A DNA stretch of 64,000 bases from Candidatus Pacearchaeota archaeon (GTDB lineage: Archaea > Nanobdellota > Nanobdellia > UBA10117 > JAFCGI01), in contig JAFCGI010000001.1 of assembly GCA_017608235.1 (NCBI GenBank), positions 65,423 through 129,422 of the forward strand. Direction: 5' to 3'. This document shows, one piece after another, positions 33,020 to 41,784 of this stretch; the stretch's first letter is position 1, and each line of letters opens with the position of its first letter. The position numbers and the translations under genes are program-made. A model generated the notes under the pieces. The model ran no database searches. It was not told the origin of the DNA and saw nothing but the letters and a program-made list of their open reading frames with translations.

Positions 33020-34671
33020 GATACTATTTCTATGTAAGCAGGAAGTGTTTCATTTTCAGTTATTATTCTGCCTTTTGTTCTTAGATTGCAGTAGCTTTGT
33101 TTTCTTGGAATAACAGCACCGATTTTTTCTCTTAACAGAGTGTTTCCTAGGTATATTGGATATTCTCTTCCTGTATTTGGGTCTTCAAAAATCATGTTTC
33201 TAATATAGTTTATTTCTGTAGCGTTTTCAACGACAATTGTGATAGAGTCATTGTCTCCTGCAGGTATATCCCAATCTAAGATTATTGTAGTTCCATTGCT
33301 AGTGTATGTGGAGGTGTTAGTATCTTGTGCTTCTAAGCTGTAGGTATAATTTACAAAAGAAGCATTTGAAAATGGGAAGAAAAGTTCTAGTTTTAGTATG
33401 GAATCATAATCTGCATTTCTTCCTGCGATTACTGTAAGGTTTGAGTTTGATCCCTGTCTGTATAAATTTGTGGTTGGAAGTATTGGGGAGTATGGTCTGA
33501 TTACTAAATTGTTGCTTGCTGCTAGTGTTCCATCAGCACCATCATTAGGAGTTACATCATAGCTCCAAGTTTCCCAGTGATCTGTCATAGAGCTATGTAT
33601 TTCTGTATTATTTTTATTGTAGAGAGATTTTATTTGATCTGCAGTTAGTGCAGTATCCCAAATTCTTACTTCATCTACTGTACCATTAAAATAAAAATTT
33701 GGACTAACTGTACACCAGTCTGCAATCATTGTTTTTCCTGATGTAATAGATGTCCAACCAGAACCTCTAGTTGAGCTTGATTTATAATTTCCATCTATAT
33801 AGAAAGTATATTTGCTGTTTGCTTCTTTATCATACACAAGAGCTGCATGATGCCAGCCTCCACTTAGTACTCCACCACTTAAATAAAATTCAGTGGATGT
33901 GTTACCAACTCTTGCTTCAATGCTTCCTGTATTAGTTATATATATGAGATATGCGTCGTCAAAACCACTACATCCATTTATTCTGTTTTTACTAATTATT
34001 CCGCCCCATGTTCCTGCAGGTCCTAGTTTTTTGAATCTAAGTGAAACAGTAAATGAGCCTGGAATGTTTGTGCTAGAACCACTAAAGTCAATTCTATCAC
34101 CATTGCCATCGAATAGATATGCACCTCCAATATATCCATTAGAAGTCCAAGAAGTATCACCAATTAAAGTACCATTATTTTGGTTTCCAGAATAATCTTT
34201 AGCAAGACTTGTTGTATTTGTGTCAAAAGGTGTGTTTAGTGCTGTTAGAGAATTTCCATTTTTTTTCCAGTTTATTATATGAGTTATGTTATCTCCATCA
34301 GGATCTGTGCTTGTAATATATGCAGTTAGGTTATCTGTTGTTAAATTATATATGGTGGTTGCATTTAGTTTTGCGGAAGTTATTTGTGCTGCTGCAAATC
34401 CGGTTAAGAGGTTTTGTTTTGATAATTGGAAGAAGGAGCTGGGAATTAAACCATCCCAGCTCTTCTCTGCGCCCAATGAGTTTGAGTTTTGATTTAGGGT
34501 TAATAATCCTTGAAGTAAAGATATAGAATTGCTGTTTGTGTTTAGCTTGTTTTGAATGTTTATTTTTATTATGCTATCTGGAGTTAATTCAGATGCAAGA
34601 GATAAAGAATTGAGTAATATGATTAAAGTTAGGAATGCTATTACTTTTTTTGTTTCTTTTCTGATTTCCAT
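33013..34671 (-). CDS. Secreted LamG (concanavalin A-like) adhesin
   Basis: 552 residues. A Sec signal peptide (VIAFLTLIILLNSLSLAS) is followed by a Thr/Asn-rich region with Asp-Pro-Asp-Gly-Asp Ca-type repeats (STDPDGDNITH). A LamG/concanavalin-like jelly roll spans about residues 155-355: LAKDYSGNQNNGTLIG, GAYLFDGNGDRIDF, FTVSLRFKK, GGWHHAALVYD, YFNGTVDEVRIWDTALTADQIKSLY. A C-terminal beta-region follows. N-X-S/T sequons are abundant, making it a likely AglB substrate. The gene lies in the pilus operon directly upstream of two small prepilin-like genes, with a 7-base overlap to the first. Likely a sugar- or host-binding surface protein associated with the pilus. Confidence 0.8.
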   Translation of the reverse strand: MEIRKETKKVIAFLTLIILLNSLSLASELTPDSIIKINIQNKLNTNSNSISLLQGLLTLNQNSNSLGAEKSWDGLIPSSFFQLSKQNLLTGFAAAQITSAKLNATTIYNLTTDNLTAYITSTDPDGDNITHIINWKKNGNSLTALNTPFDTNTTSLAKDYSGNQNNGTLIGDTSWTSNGYIGGAYLFDGNGDRIDFSGSSTNIPGSFTVSLRFKKLGPAGTWGGIISKNRINGCSGFDDAYLIYITNTGSIEARVGNTSTEFYLSGGVLSGGWHHAALVYDKEANSKYTFYIDGNYKSSSTRGSGWTSITSGKTMIADWCTVSPNFYFNGTVDEVRIWDTALTADQIKSLYNKNNTEIHSSMTDHWETWSYDVTPNDGADGTLAASNNLVIRPYSPILPTTNLYRQGSNSNLTVIAGRNADYDSILKLELFFPFSNASFVNYTYSLEAQDTNTSTYTSNGTTIILDWDIPAGDNDSITIVVENATEINYIRNMIFEDPNTGREYPIYLGNTLLREKIGAVIPRKQSYCNLRTKGRIITENETLPAYIEIVSW

Positions 34672-34695
34672 TGGACGCGTTTTAGTTTAAATTAG

Positions 34696-35088
34696 TTATT
34701 GTATGGTATCATTTATTCCAAATTTGAAAGCATAAACCTGATATGAGATTTGGAAGTTTCCATCTATTGGAGTAGAGTTTCTTATTTTTGGATATTTATG
34801 TTCCTGGGCTTTTTTCCATTTTTCATAAGAAATATCATAAAATTTTGAATTATTCATTAATCCAAATCTAGATAATGAAGAGGAATTTTCCCAATTGAAT
34901 GGTTCTCCTTGTTCTTTAAGAATTATAGCTTCTAATGTTTCTGATTGTATACATGCTTCTTCTAGGTTTGTGCTTCTTAATTCTGAACTTAGATTTGAGA
35001 TGAAAGTTATAGAGATGTAGCTGAGTATTACTATGAAAAAGAACATTATTACTATGTATTCTATAGAGGTTTGGGCCTTTGATTTCAT
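34696..35088 (-). CDS. Class III signal-peptide pilin-like protein
   Basis: 130 residues. SKAQTSIEYIVIMFFFIVILSY matches the archaeal class III signal (DUF361, Q-x-S-x-E-Y), processed by EppA-type prepilin peptidases. After the signal and hydrophobic helix come about 90 residues with several Asn-X-Ser sites and only one Cys. It lies between TadC and the LamG gene, 6 bases after the TadC stop. Likely a major or minor pilin of the archaeal adhesive pilus. Confidence 0.75.
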   Translation of the reverse strand: MKSKAQTSIEYIVIMFFFIVILSYISITFISNLSSELRSTNLEEACIQSETLEAIILKEQGEPFNWENSSSLSRFGLMNNSKFYDISYEKWKKAQEHKYPKIRNSTPIDGNFQISYQVYAFKFGINDTIQ

Positions 35089-35093
35089 TTTAA

Positions 35094-36248
35094 TTATTCT
35101 GAGATTATTGATTGTACTATTGTTCGACTATAAGTTTCATAATTTACATCAACCTGCAGAGTGAAGTTTCCATATCTTAGTGGTGTTTCAAGTATTTTCT
35201 CAAATTTACCATCAGAATCTACCTTTAGTTTATAGATTTCTTCATCTTCTTCTCCCTTTGGAAAGATAATAGTTATGTCTGCTCCTTCTGAAGGAATTGT
35301 TTCAAGATATACATCACCTTTTACTACTATTCCTTGTTCTGGAGCTACAGTTGTTGGGGTAATATAAACATCTGCTACGAATTCTGCTGGATATATAAAT
35401 AGGAAAAATACAAATAATCCTGCTGAGAGCATTATTCCAATATGTTTAATTCCTGCTTTGACACTATCTTCGGTTATTTGGCCTGAGATTAGTCCTGCAC
35501 ATATTCCTTGAACTAGGATCATTAGCAAGAATAGATTTTTGAAATCCATTAGAGAAGGCATTTCTCCCCCAGCCATTCCAAAAAGCATTCCTACTCCAGC
35601 AATTTGTTGTGTGAATAAAATAGGAACTAATACTCTTTGTATTGCAATTAAAACGCCAAGGAACAGAATGAAGATAATATACATCATAAACATATGTTGT
35701 TTCATTAAAGATCTTCGGTCTGCTTCTATTTCTTTTAGAGTTCGAATTTGTTCTGCTAAAGCATTTAAAATATCTACTATGTTTCCGCCAGATATGAAAG
35801 CTTCATGAATTATATCGTTTACTCTTTTGATTAAGTTGCTTTTTCTTAATCTGTATGTAAATTTAGACCAGGCTTCTGGAAAAGGTATGCTCCAAGATAG
35901 CCAAATATTTAGTTGATGAATATATTTTGAGAGTTTTCCATAATTTGTTTTTTCTGCAGTTTTTATTGCTTGAGGCAAAGTCATACCTGCTGCTTTTGAT
36001 TGAGCAAGATCTCTTATGAATTCTGGAAAAGTTTGTTCTGCAGCTTCTAATTCTTGAATTTCAAGATATCCTAAAACAGCATAAGGAGCAGCAGAAATTA
36101 TTCCACCTAGTGTGATTATTAAGATTATGAGTGTATTAGGATAGCCTGCTAAGAAAATAAATATACTTATTAATGAAATTATTACTAGTCCTGAAACTAG
36201 TATTAATGTTCTTATGTCTATATCTTCAAGTGTTTTGTTTATTTCCAT
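35094..36248 (-). CDS. Type II/IV secretion F-family membrane protein (TadC-like) with exported C-terminal domain
   Basis: 384 residues. The T2SSF core covers about residues 70-200: FPEFIRDLAQSKAAGMTLPQAI, FISGGNIVDILNALAEQI. Membrane segments lie at about 13-55, 188-215, 240-260 and 270-290. After the last segment, residues 295-384 form a separate beta-rich domain: VKGDVYLETIPSEGADITIIFPKG, LRYGNFTLQVDVNYET. It resembles a carboxypeptidase-regulatory-like beta-sandwich and should face outside. The gene overlaps its partner F protein by 10 bases. The protein forms the membrane platform of the pilus with that partner. Confidence 0.82.
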   Translation of the reverse strand: MEINKTLEDIDIRTLILVSGLVIISLISIFIFLAGYPNTLIILIITLGGIISAAPYAVLGYLEIQELEAAEQTFPEFIRDLAQSKAAGMTLPQAIKTAEKTNYGKLSKYIHQLNIWLSWSIPFPEAWSKFTYRLRKSNLIKRVNDIIHEAFISGGNIVDILNALAEQIRTLKEIEADRRSLMKQHMFMMYIIFILFLGVLIAIQRVLVPILFTQQIAGVGMLFGMAGGEMPSLMDFKNLFLLMILVQGICAGLISGQITEDSVKAGIKHIGIMLSAGLFVFFLFIYPAEFVADVYITPTTVAPEQGIVVKGDVYLETIPSEGADITIIFPKGEEDEEIYKLKVDSDGKFEKILETPLRYGNFTLQVDVNYETYSRTIVQSIISE

Positions 36249-37120
36249 GGTGAGGTTTCTTTTATTATCATTATGAATATGAATGTTATTAATGGAATAC
36301 CAAGTACAACTCCTAAGTATTGCATAAATTGTAGTTGAGATAATGGAATTCCTCCCATAGAAGACATTAATGTGCTCATTACTATTAACAATGAGGATCC
36401 TACAACTACAAAACCAATATAGATTTGCATTATTGTTGAGAGTCTTTTACTATATTCATCAACAACTCTTCTCCTTGCAGCAATTAAACTATGTGCTTTT
36501 TCCTCAAGATATGCAGAAATATCTCCGCCAGTAGTAATTCCAGATTTTAAACCAGAAAGAATTTCTGTCCATTGTGGAGAAGGAGATCTTGCTATTGCTC
36601 TTGATAGTGCTTTTGGTAAATCTATTCCGAGAGCTTCAACATCTTTTGTTATTTTTCCTGATTCTCTTGCAATTTCTTTGTATTCTTTAAATTTTGATAA
36701 TAATTTGAATGCTTCTTGCGGTGGGAAGCCAGATCTTGTGATTGTAGATAAATATATTGCAGCAAATATAAGACTATTATCTATGTCACCTCTTCTTTTT
36801 TCTGCAAGAGTTTTTGGATAGTAATATGCTGTTAAAGATGCAATAAATGCTGCGAGTATTGGAATAGTGAATGTGATTATATTGCTTGATGGTCTGAGTT
36901 CTGGAAATAATATAAACAGGTAAAAATATACAAAAAAAGAAGCAGCTATTAATGTGATTGGAAATACAAAAATAATCATTGCAAGATATTTTTCTGGAGA
37001 AACATCTATGTTTGCTGCTTTTAGATTATATTTTACAGTAGGAAATATTGGTTCTAATTTTCTTACTATTGGCATAAAGATTTGCGATGCATAGTAATAG
37101 ATGTCTTTTTTGTTAGCCAT
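36239..37120 (-). CDS. Type II/IV secretion F-family membrane protein (TadB-like)
   Basis: 293 residues, mostly a T2SSF domain. ISPEKYLAMII-like segment near residue 40, then two membrane segments, the cytosolic F domain RSGFPPQEAFKLLSKF and GITTGGDISAYLEEKA, and two C-terminal segments ending IPLITFIFIMII. With the following TadC-like protein it supplies the two-part inner-membrane platform typical of archaeal pili and Tad systems. Its start lies four bases downstream of the assembly ATPase gene, so the three are co-translated in order ATPase, TadB, TadC. Confidence 0.85.
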   Translation of the reverse strand: MANKKDIYYYASQIFMPIVRKLEPIFPTVKYNLKAANIDVSPEKYLAMIIFVFPITLIAASFFVYFYLFILFPELRPSSNIITFTIPILAAFIASLTAYYYPKTLAEKRRGDIDNSLIFAAIYLSTITRSGFPPQEAFKLLSKFKEYKEIARESGKITKDVEALGIDLPKALSRAIARSPSPQWTEILSGLKSGITTGGDISAYLEEKAHSLIAARRRVVDEYSKRLSTIMQIYIGFVVVGSSLLIVMSTLMSSMGGIPLSQLQFMQYLGVVLGIPLITFIFIMIIKETSPWK

Positions 37121-37124
37121 TTTA

Positions 37125-40100
37125 TTATTGAATTGTTGTTTTAGTTTGGCGCTTATTTTTTTCTTTTGAAATTTTTATGAGTTTGAATAATTTGTTTTGG
37201 TCTATATAGTAGGTATTTATTGTTTTTGCAGCGTCTAAGAAACTATGTAATTTTTCTTCCTGCATCCATTCTATTATTTTTACTCTTTTGAGAATTTCAT
37301 TTTCTATTTGTTTTTTAGTCCAACCATGTTTTTCTGCAATTTTTGCTAGATGATAGCTGTTTTTGCTTATGAATTCATCTGTAGAAGGTTTCCATTTGAA
37401 TGTCTCATTAGTCTTTATTTCTTTCTTTATACGATCATAGCCTTCTAGTTCTATTATACTTCCTACTTTTCTTGTGAAGTGGCCCATTTTTTTTGCTCTT
37501 TCAAGAAAAACTATAATATCCAAATTTTGGAGTAATGATGCTGGAAGATCTATTGGTTTTGTAGTTAGTCTGTCTATAACTGCTTCTACTGTGTCTGCAT
37601 GTAATGTGGATAAGCCAGGATGGCCCGTATTATGCAAAAGTATACCACCAAAACCTCCAATGAAATTTTGTGTTCCTGGAACACAGAGATCATATACTGA
37701 TTCTTCTTTTGGCAGAGAAATATTGTTTATTTCTTTAACGGTATCAAGATATATGTCTTTAATTGTATTTTTATCTTTTTGTTCTTTTTTGTATTTAAAT
37801 GGATATTTTAATTTTGTATATTTTATGAATTCCTCTATGTATTTTGTTTTATAGATGCAAAGATTATAAACTGGAACATTTGTTCCTTTTGTTTTTTTAA
37901 TATTGCATACAATTCCAAGAGTTAATAATAGATATGCTAAATCATTTGCTAATTCTCTTGAAGATGTCCAATAACTAATATTTTTTTTATTTATGCTTCC
38001 GTTCCCAAGCCATAGTGCTTTTAGAAATTCTCCTATTCTTTGTTTTGAGAGTCCAAATATGAAAAAAGGAATTTTTCTATGTTTACTATTGTCTCCGCAA
38101 TATTTTTTCAGAAATTCAAATAATACTTTATTACTGAAACTTAATTCCGTTGATATACCAAAACCCTTTGTTAGTCTTTCTTTTATTTTGCAATCTAATG
38201 AATAGATACATTTTTTCATATCTTTTAGAATAATTGGATTTTTATTATATAGGGCTATTCTATTATTTTTCTTTGCTTTGTTAAGACTTCCTTCTGCGAT
38301 GAAATAACCTAAGAATCTTAGAAATTCGTTTGTTATTTTTAATTTTGCAGATAGTGTTTTGCTTTTTTTATCACCTTTTATTTTTAATTTATTTAAATCA
38401 TATTTGATTTTTGCTAGTTTCATTAGTTCTTCGAATTTATTAGCTTTGAGTGCTGAGAAGTGTTTTCTTGCGTAACAGTCTGATATTGTTTTTAAATTAG
38501 TGATTTTGCATGCTTTTTTATAGCCTATTTTTCTAACAGCATCTTTAATTAAACTAGGTGCTATTACTCTGAGATTTGGTAGAAGTTCTATTAAGTTTAG
38601 ATGTTTTATATTTTTGAAATTGCAAGGAAGTTTAGCAGGAATTGCTATTTTATCTCCTTTTTTAAGGTTGTCTACTACTACTCCTTTTAATTCGTTATTT
38701 TCTATTGTTAAAAGTGAATGATTTATTGTAGAAATAACTTCTCTACCTGTTTTTGTTTTGATCATAATTAAATTTGATCTTGGGCTGTGACTTTGACAAT
38801 CTTTTAGGTTAGCTATTGTTATTTCTCCAGGATTTTCTGAAAAAGTTGGTACTTTGTAATTTTTTGTGTCTTTAATTTGATTTATATTTTGTATTCTTGG
38901 AAAGCCTTTGTTATCAATTACGTATGTTTTTTCGTTGCCTTTAATTGATGCCATAGCCTGGAACATTACAGTTGCTTCTTTGCCTCTGACTTCTCCTACT
39001 ATTATATAGTCTGGACGTTGTCTCATAGATGCTTTTAGTAAATCAAACATGTCTACTTGCCCATAACCTTTTGCTCCAAATCCAGATCTTGCTACTTGTG
39101 GTAGCCAGTTGATTCTGGGAATTTGAAGTTCTGCTGTGTCTTCTATTGAGACTATTTTTAATCCTGGAGCTATAAACAAACATAGACTATTTAGTAAAGT
39201 TGTTTTTCCTGTTGCTGTTGATCCTGCTATTAAGATAGATTTTTGTTCTTCTATCATTAGCCAAAGATAAGCTAGTATTAAAGGATTAAGAGTTCCGAAG
39301 TTCAGAATATCTATAGGTGTTAGTGGAATTCTGAAGAACTTTCTGATGCTGAAGTTTGAACCCTTTCTTGCTATGTCTGTACCATATGTTAGTTGAAGTC
39401 TTGAGCCATCAGGAAGTGTTGAATCCAAAAGAGGGGTGGCAACAGAAATAGTTCTTCCAGATTTTTGGGCAAGTTTCATTACAAAAGAATCCATGTCATC
39501 CTTTTTTATGAATGATATATTTGTAGGCATTTCTGAATATAGTGGATTTCTATGAAATATAAATACAGGAGACTTTATTCCATTGCAACTTATATCTTCT
39601 ATATTTGGATCATGCATTAAAGCTTCAACTCTACCTAAGCCAATAGTGTCTCTGAAAATATAGTATTTTGTTTTAACTATATCTTGAGGCTTTAATTTTA
39701 TTCCAAGATATTCCCAGATTTCATCTATTTTATTATCTATGTAAGTATAGACTTGTTTTTTTATTGCTAAGCTGCTAAAATCTATTTCAAGTCTTTCTTT
39801 TAATAATTCGGAAGTTTTGTCTATGATTTTTCTTAATCTTATATCTATTTTAGGTTCGAGTACTTCATAGATGATATCATTTAATTGCTTATTATAATGT
39901 ATGTAAGCGAATGCTACAGGGATTACTTTTTTACCTATTTTTATTTTAATTAAGGGGTAGGTTTCTGAGATGGATTTTATTTTTTTAGAAATATCATCTT
40001 TTGCTTCTAGTTCTAGAGCTTTTTTTGTAGGTAAGCTTATTCTGAATTCTTGGTTTTTTTGTGAATTTGATTTAGCTGTAGCTATATTGGGCGCAGTCAT
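37125..40100 (-). CDS. Pilus assembly ATPase (TadA/GspE/ArlI-like) interrupted by an intein
   Basis: 991 residues, of which about 551 are the host protein. The ATPase N-domain spans residues 1-270. The core has Walker A GSTATGKTT at 293-301, an Asp box IVSIEDTAEL at 317-326 and Walker B YIIVGEVRGKE at 365-375. The family sequence FQAMATGHPGLSTLHAD is split after Ala384. An intein runs Ser385-Asn824 and the host resumes at Thr825. Splicing restores the exact motif, including the His box. The ATPase powers pilus extension in the cytosol with TadB/TadC. The intein sits in the catalytic core, so activity should require splicing. Confidence 0.93.
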   Translation of the reverse strand: MTAPNIATAKSNSQKNQEFRISLPTKKALELEAKDDISKKIKSISETYPLIKIKIGKKVIPVAFAYIHYNKQLNDIIYEVLEPKIDIRLRKIIDKTSELLKERLEIDFSSLAIKKQVYTYIDNKIDEIWEYLGIKLKPQDIVKTKYYIFRDTIGLGRVEALMHDPNIEDISCNGIKSPVFIFHRNPLYSEMPTNISFIKKDDMDSFVMKLAQKSGRTISVATPLLDSTLPDGSRLQLTYGTDIARKGSNFSIRKFFRIPLTPIDILNFGTLNPLILAYLWLMIEEQKSILIAGSTATGKTTLLNSLCLFIAPGLKIVSIEDTAELQIPRINWLPQVARSGFGAKGYGQVDMFDLLKASMRQRPDYIIVGEVRGKEATVMFQAMASIKGNEKTYVIDNKGFPRIQNINQIKDTKNYKVPTFSENPGEITIANLKDCQSHSPRSNLIMIKTKTGREVISTINHSLLTIENNELKGVVVDNLKKGDKIAIPAKLPCNFKNIKHLNLIELLPNLRVIAPSLIKDAVRKIGYKKACKITNLKTISDCYARKHFSALKANKFEELMKLAKIKYDLNKLKIKGDKKSKTLSAKLKITNEFLRFLGYFIAEGSLNKAKKNNRIALYNKNPIILKDMKKCIYSLDCKIKERLTKGFGISTELSFSNKVLFEFLKKYCGDNSKHRKIPFFIFGLSKQRIGEFLKALWLGNGSINKKNISYWTSSRELANDLAYLLLTLGIVCNIKKTKGTNVPVYNLCIYKTKYIEEFIKYTKLKYPFKYKKEQKDKNTIKDIYLDTVKEINNISLPKEESVYDLCVPGTQNFIGGFGGILLHNTGHPGLSTLHADTVEAVIDRLTTKPIDLPASLLQNLDIIVFLERAKKMGHFTRKVGSIIELEGYDRIKKEIKTNETFKWKPSTDEFISKNSYHLAKIAEKHGWTKKQIENEILKRVKIIEWMQEEKLHSFLDAAKTINTYYIDQNKLFKLIKISKEKNKRQTKTTIQ
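37629..38948 (-). mobile_element. Intein with LAGLIDADG homing-endonuclease domain in the pilus ATPase
   Basis: 440 residues. Splicing blocks are present. Block A starts at Ser385 (SIKGNEKTYVID), block B is GREVISTINHSLLT with its T-x-x-H, block F is SVYDLCVPGTQNFIGGFGG, and block G is ILLHN with terminal His-Asn followed by Thr. Ser is the first nucleophile and Thr the second. The endonuclease part has two LAGLIDADG motifs: FLGYFIAEGS (acidic Glu603) and FLKALWLGNGS. In the second the usual Asp is Asn700, which may weaken or abolish cleavage. The insertion point in the FQAMA|TGH motif is a conserved ATPase site. Confidence 0.92.
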
Positions 40101-40175
40101 ATCTTAGAAGTATGTATTTTGCATTAAAAAAGCTTACTTAATGTTTAGAAATCGTAGTTATTATAGAGTAACAAG

Positions 40176-40601
40176 CTAAGATAGAATGATTTTATCTTTT
40201 TCAGGAGAATATTCTAGTGAGATTTTTTGATTTTCTGAAAATGCTAATCCTTGAGTGCTTTTATTCCAGGTTTTTATGTTATGTATTTTGGAGATTGCTT
40301 GTGTTCCTCGAATGTCTATTTTAGTTTTGTTTCCTAATAAGGAAATTTCATAAGAGTCTTTTCCAATTTCTGCTGGAATTGGTTTTGAGATTTTTATATA
40401 ACCATATTCTGAGAATATTTTTAAATTTTCTATAGAGTTTTCTAGGTTTTGATTTTCTAGAGAAATTATTTGTTCTCCTGATTTTTCTATAACATTTTTT
40501 TCTATTCCTTCATAAGAGATTATTATTAGTGCAAGTACTGTAATACTTATTATGGAAGAGATTATTAGAAAAAAAGCACTAAAAGCAGTTTTAGATTTCA
40601 T
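40176..40601 (-). CDS. Prepilin-like small secreted protein
   Basis: 141 residues. SKTAFSAFFLIISSIISITVLALIIISY is a short basic N-terminus followed by a long hydrophobic helix, as in prepilins, although the cleavage motif is weak. The rest is hydrophilic with no Cys and few sequons. It overlaps the upstream prepilin-like gene by 11 bases and ends 75 bases before the ATPase. A minor pilin or pilus-assembly accessory is likely. No family recognised. Confidence 0.45.
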   Translation of the reverse strand: MKSKTAFSAFFLIISSIISITVLALIIISYEGIEKNVIEKSGEQIISLENQNLENSIENLKIFSEYGYIKISKPIPAEIGKDSYEISLLGNKTKIDIRGTQAISKIHNIKTWNKSTQGLAFSENQKISLEYSPEKDKIILS

Positions 40602-41121
40602 AGGATTTGACCTCTATTATTTGATAGATTGTTTCTGAACATGGAGAGGTGGTTATGTTTTCTTGTTTGTATGAGAGATATATATTATTATAGGTGTTTT
40701 TTGATAGAGATAAAGTGTTTTTTAATTGAATACCATAGCAATTATCTGCTGTAGGATCTTTATATTCTAGGACAACCCTATTAGAGTTTGAACCTATTTT
40801 AGATAGGCTATCTTGATAAAAATTAGCATAATTAGATTGGGAATTTCGCTTTATGAATTCTATTTTATTTGTGGTGATGATAAGATCTTCATCATCTTCT
40901 AGAAAGAATTCATAAGGACCTTTTTTACTTTGTTCGCGGGCAGAGTCTTGTATAAGCTGATTTATTTCGTGAAAGTTTAATTCGACTGTATTAAGTCTTT
41001 TTTTATCTTGGCTTTCTTTTAGTGTGGTTCTTGCAAACACTAAAGATATTGTAAGTATGGATATTATCATAATTAATACTAAAAGATATGAGATCATTGC
41101 TTGGGCTTTTTTTTTAGCCAT
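40591..41121 (-). CDS. Class III-like prepilin
   Basis: 176 residues. AKKKAQAMISYLLVLIMIISILTISLVF is close to the class III signal (Lys-Ala-Gln-x-x-x-x-Tyr) of the protein at 34696, but has Met-Ile in place of Ser-x-Glu. The mature part carries an acidic stretch FFLEDDEDLIITT and two Cys near the C-terminus. The 3' end overlaps the next gene by 11 bases. Probably a minor pilin. Confidence 0.55.
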   Translation of the reverse strand: MAKKKAQAMISYLLVLIMIISILTISLVFARTTLKESQDKKRLNTVELNFHEINQLIQDSAREQSKKGPYEFFLEDDEDLIITTNKIEFIKRNSQSNYANFYQDSLSKIGSNSNRVVLEYKDPTADNCYGIQLKNTLSLSKNTYNNIYLSYKQENITTSPCSETIYQIIEVKSYEI

Positions 41122-41171
41122 ATTAATTATATGTGTTTAGAAGTTTAAAAACTTGTAGATTTTGAATAAAA

Positions 41172-41711
41172 TTAGAGTTCTATTGAGGATATTATTTGAC
41201 CAAATCCGCAAGGAGTATCAAAATAAATATTATAATTTATACTTCCTGATTCTGCGGTTAGAGAACAAGCACTCCCACTTAAATTAAATTTTAATTCTAT
41301 AGCATTATTAAATGAGGTATTACAACCAGTTGTACAATCTATGTCACCAGAGACCCCGTTTACAGGCTCATTAAAACATATATCCCAATTATCTAAATAA
41401 CGTCCGTTTTCGGTTTGTATACTAAAATAAGTATCATTATCATTGCTTTCATAAATTGTTTCAGCTGTAGATCTTAGATTTGTTAGTTGGACTGTTAGCA
41501 CATCTGTGGTGCTATTATATGTATTTCCTGAAACTAGAAATTTTGAGCACATTCTTGATTGACCTTCTTCATTTATTGTGGATTCTAGTTCTGCTACACT
41601 TTCTTTTCCGTATTCTAGAACAACTCTTGTACCTAGTATAGTTATGAGTAAACTTATGGTTAAGACTGCTAGCATTTCTATTATTGTAAATGCTTTTTTG
41701 GAATTAATCAT
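41172..41711 (-). CDS. Prepilin with GFTxxE-type N-methylation motif
   Basis: 179 residues. SKKAFTIIEMLAVLTISLLITILGTRVV is very like the bacterial type II pseudopilin motif (G/A-F-T-x-x-E), with Ala in place of Gly at the cleavage site and Glu five residues later. The mature domain has six or more Cys, including CTTGCNTSFNN. Bacterial-type signals are less common in archaea than the KGISPI type. It is one of four consecutive genes with this motif. Probably a pilin or pseudopilin. Confidence 0.68.
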   Translation of the reverse strand: MINSKKAFTIIEMLAVLTISLLITILGTRVVLEYGKESVAELESTINEEGQSRMCSKFLVSGNTYNSTTDVLTVQLTNLRSTAETIYESNDNDTYFSIQTENGRYLDNWDICFNEPVNGVSGDIDCTTGCNTSFNNAIELKFNLSGSACSLTAESGSINYNIYFDTPCGFGQIISSIEL

Positions 41712-41784
41712 ATTATTATTTTAGAAATTGTTGATATATATTTGTTTTGATATTAGATAAAAGAAAAAGAAAAAATGCATGGGA

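Noticed and set aside
37992-38300. Free-standing homing endonuclease gene
   Set aside because: The LAGLIDADG motifs lie in the same frame as the ATPase between intact splicing blocks, so this is part of an intein.
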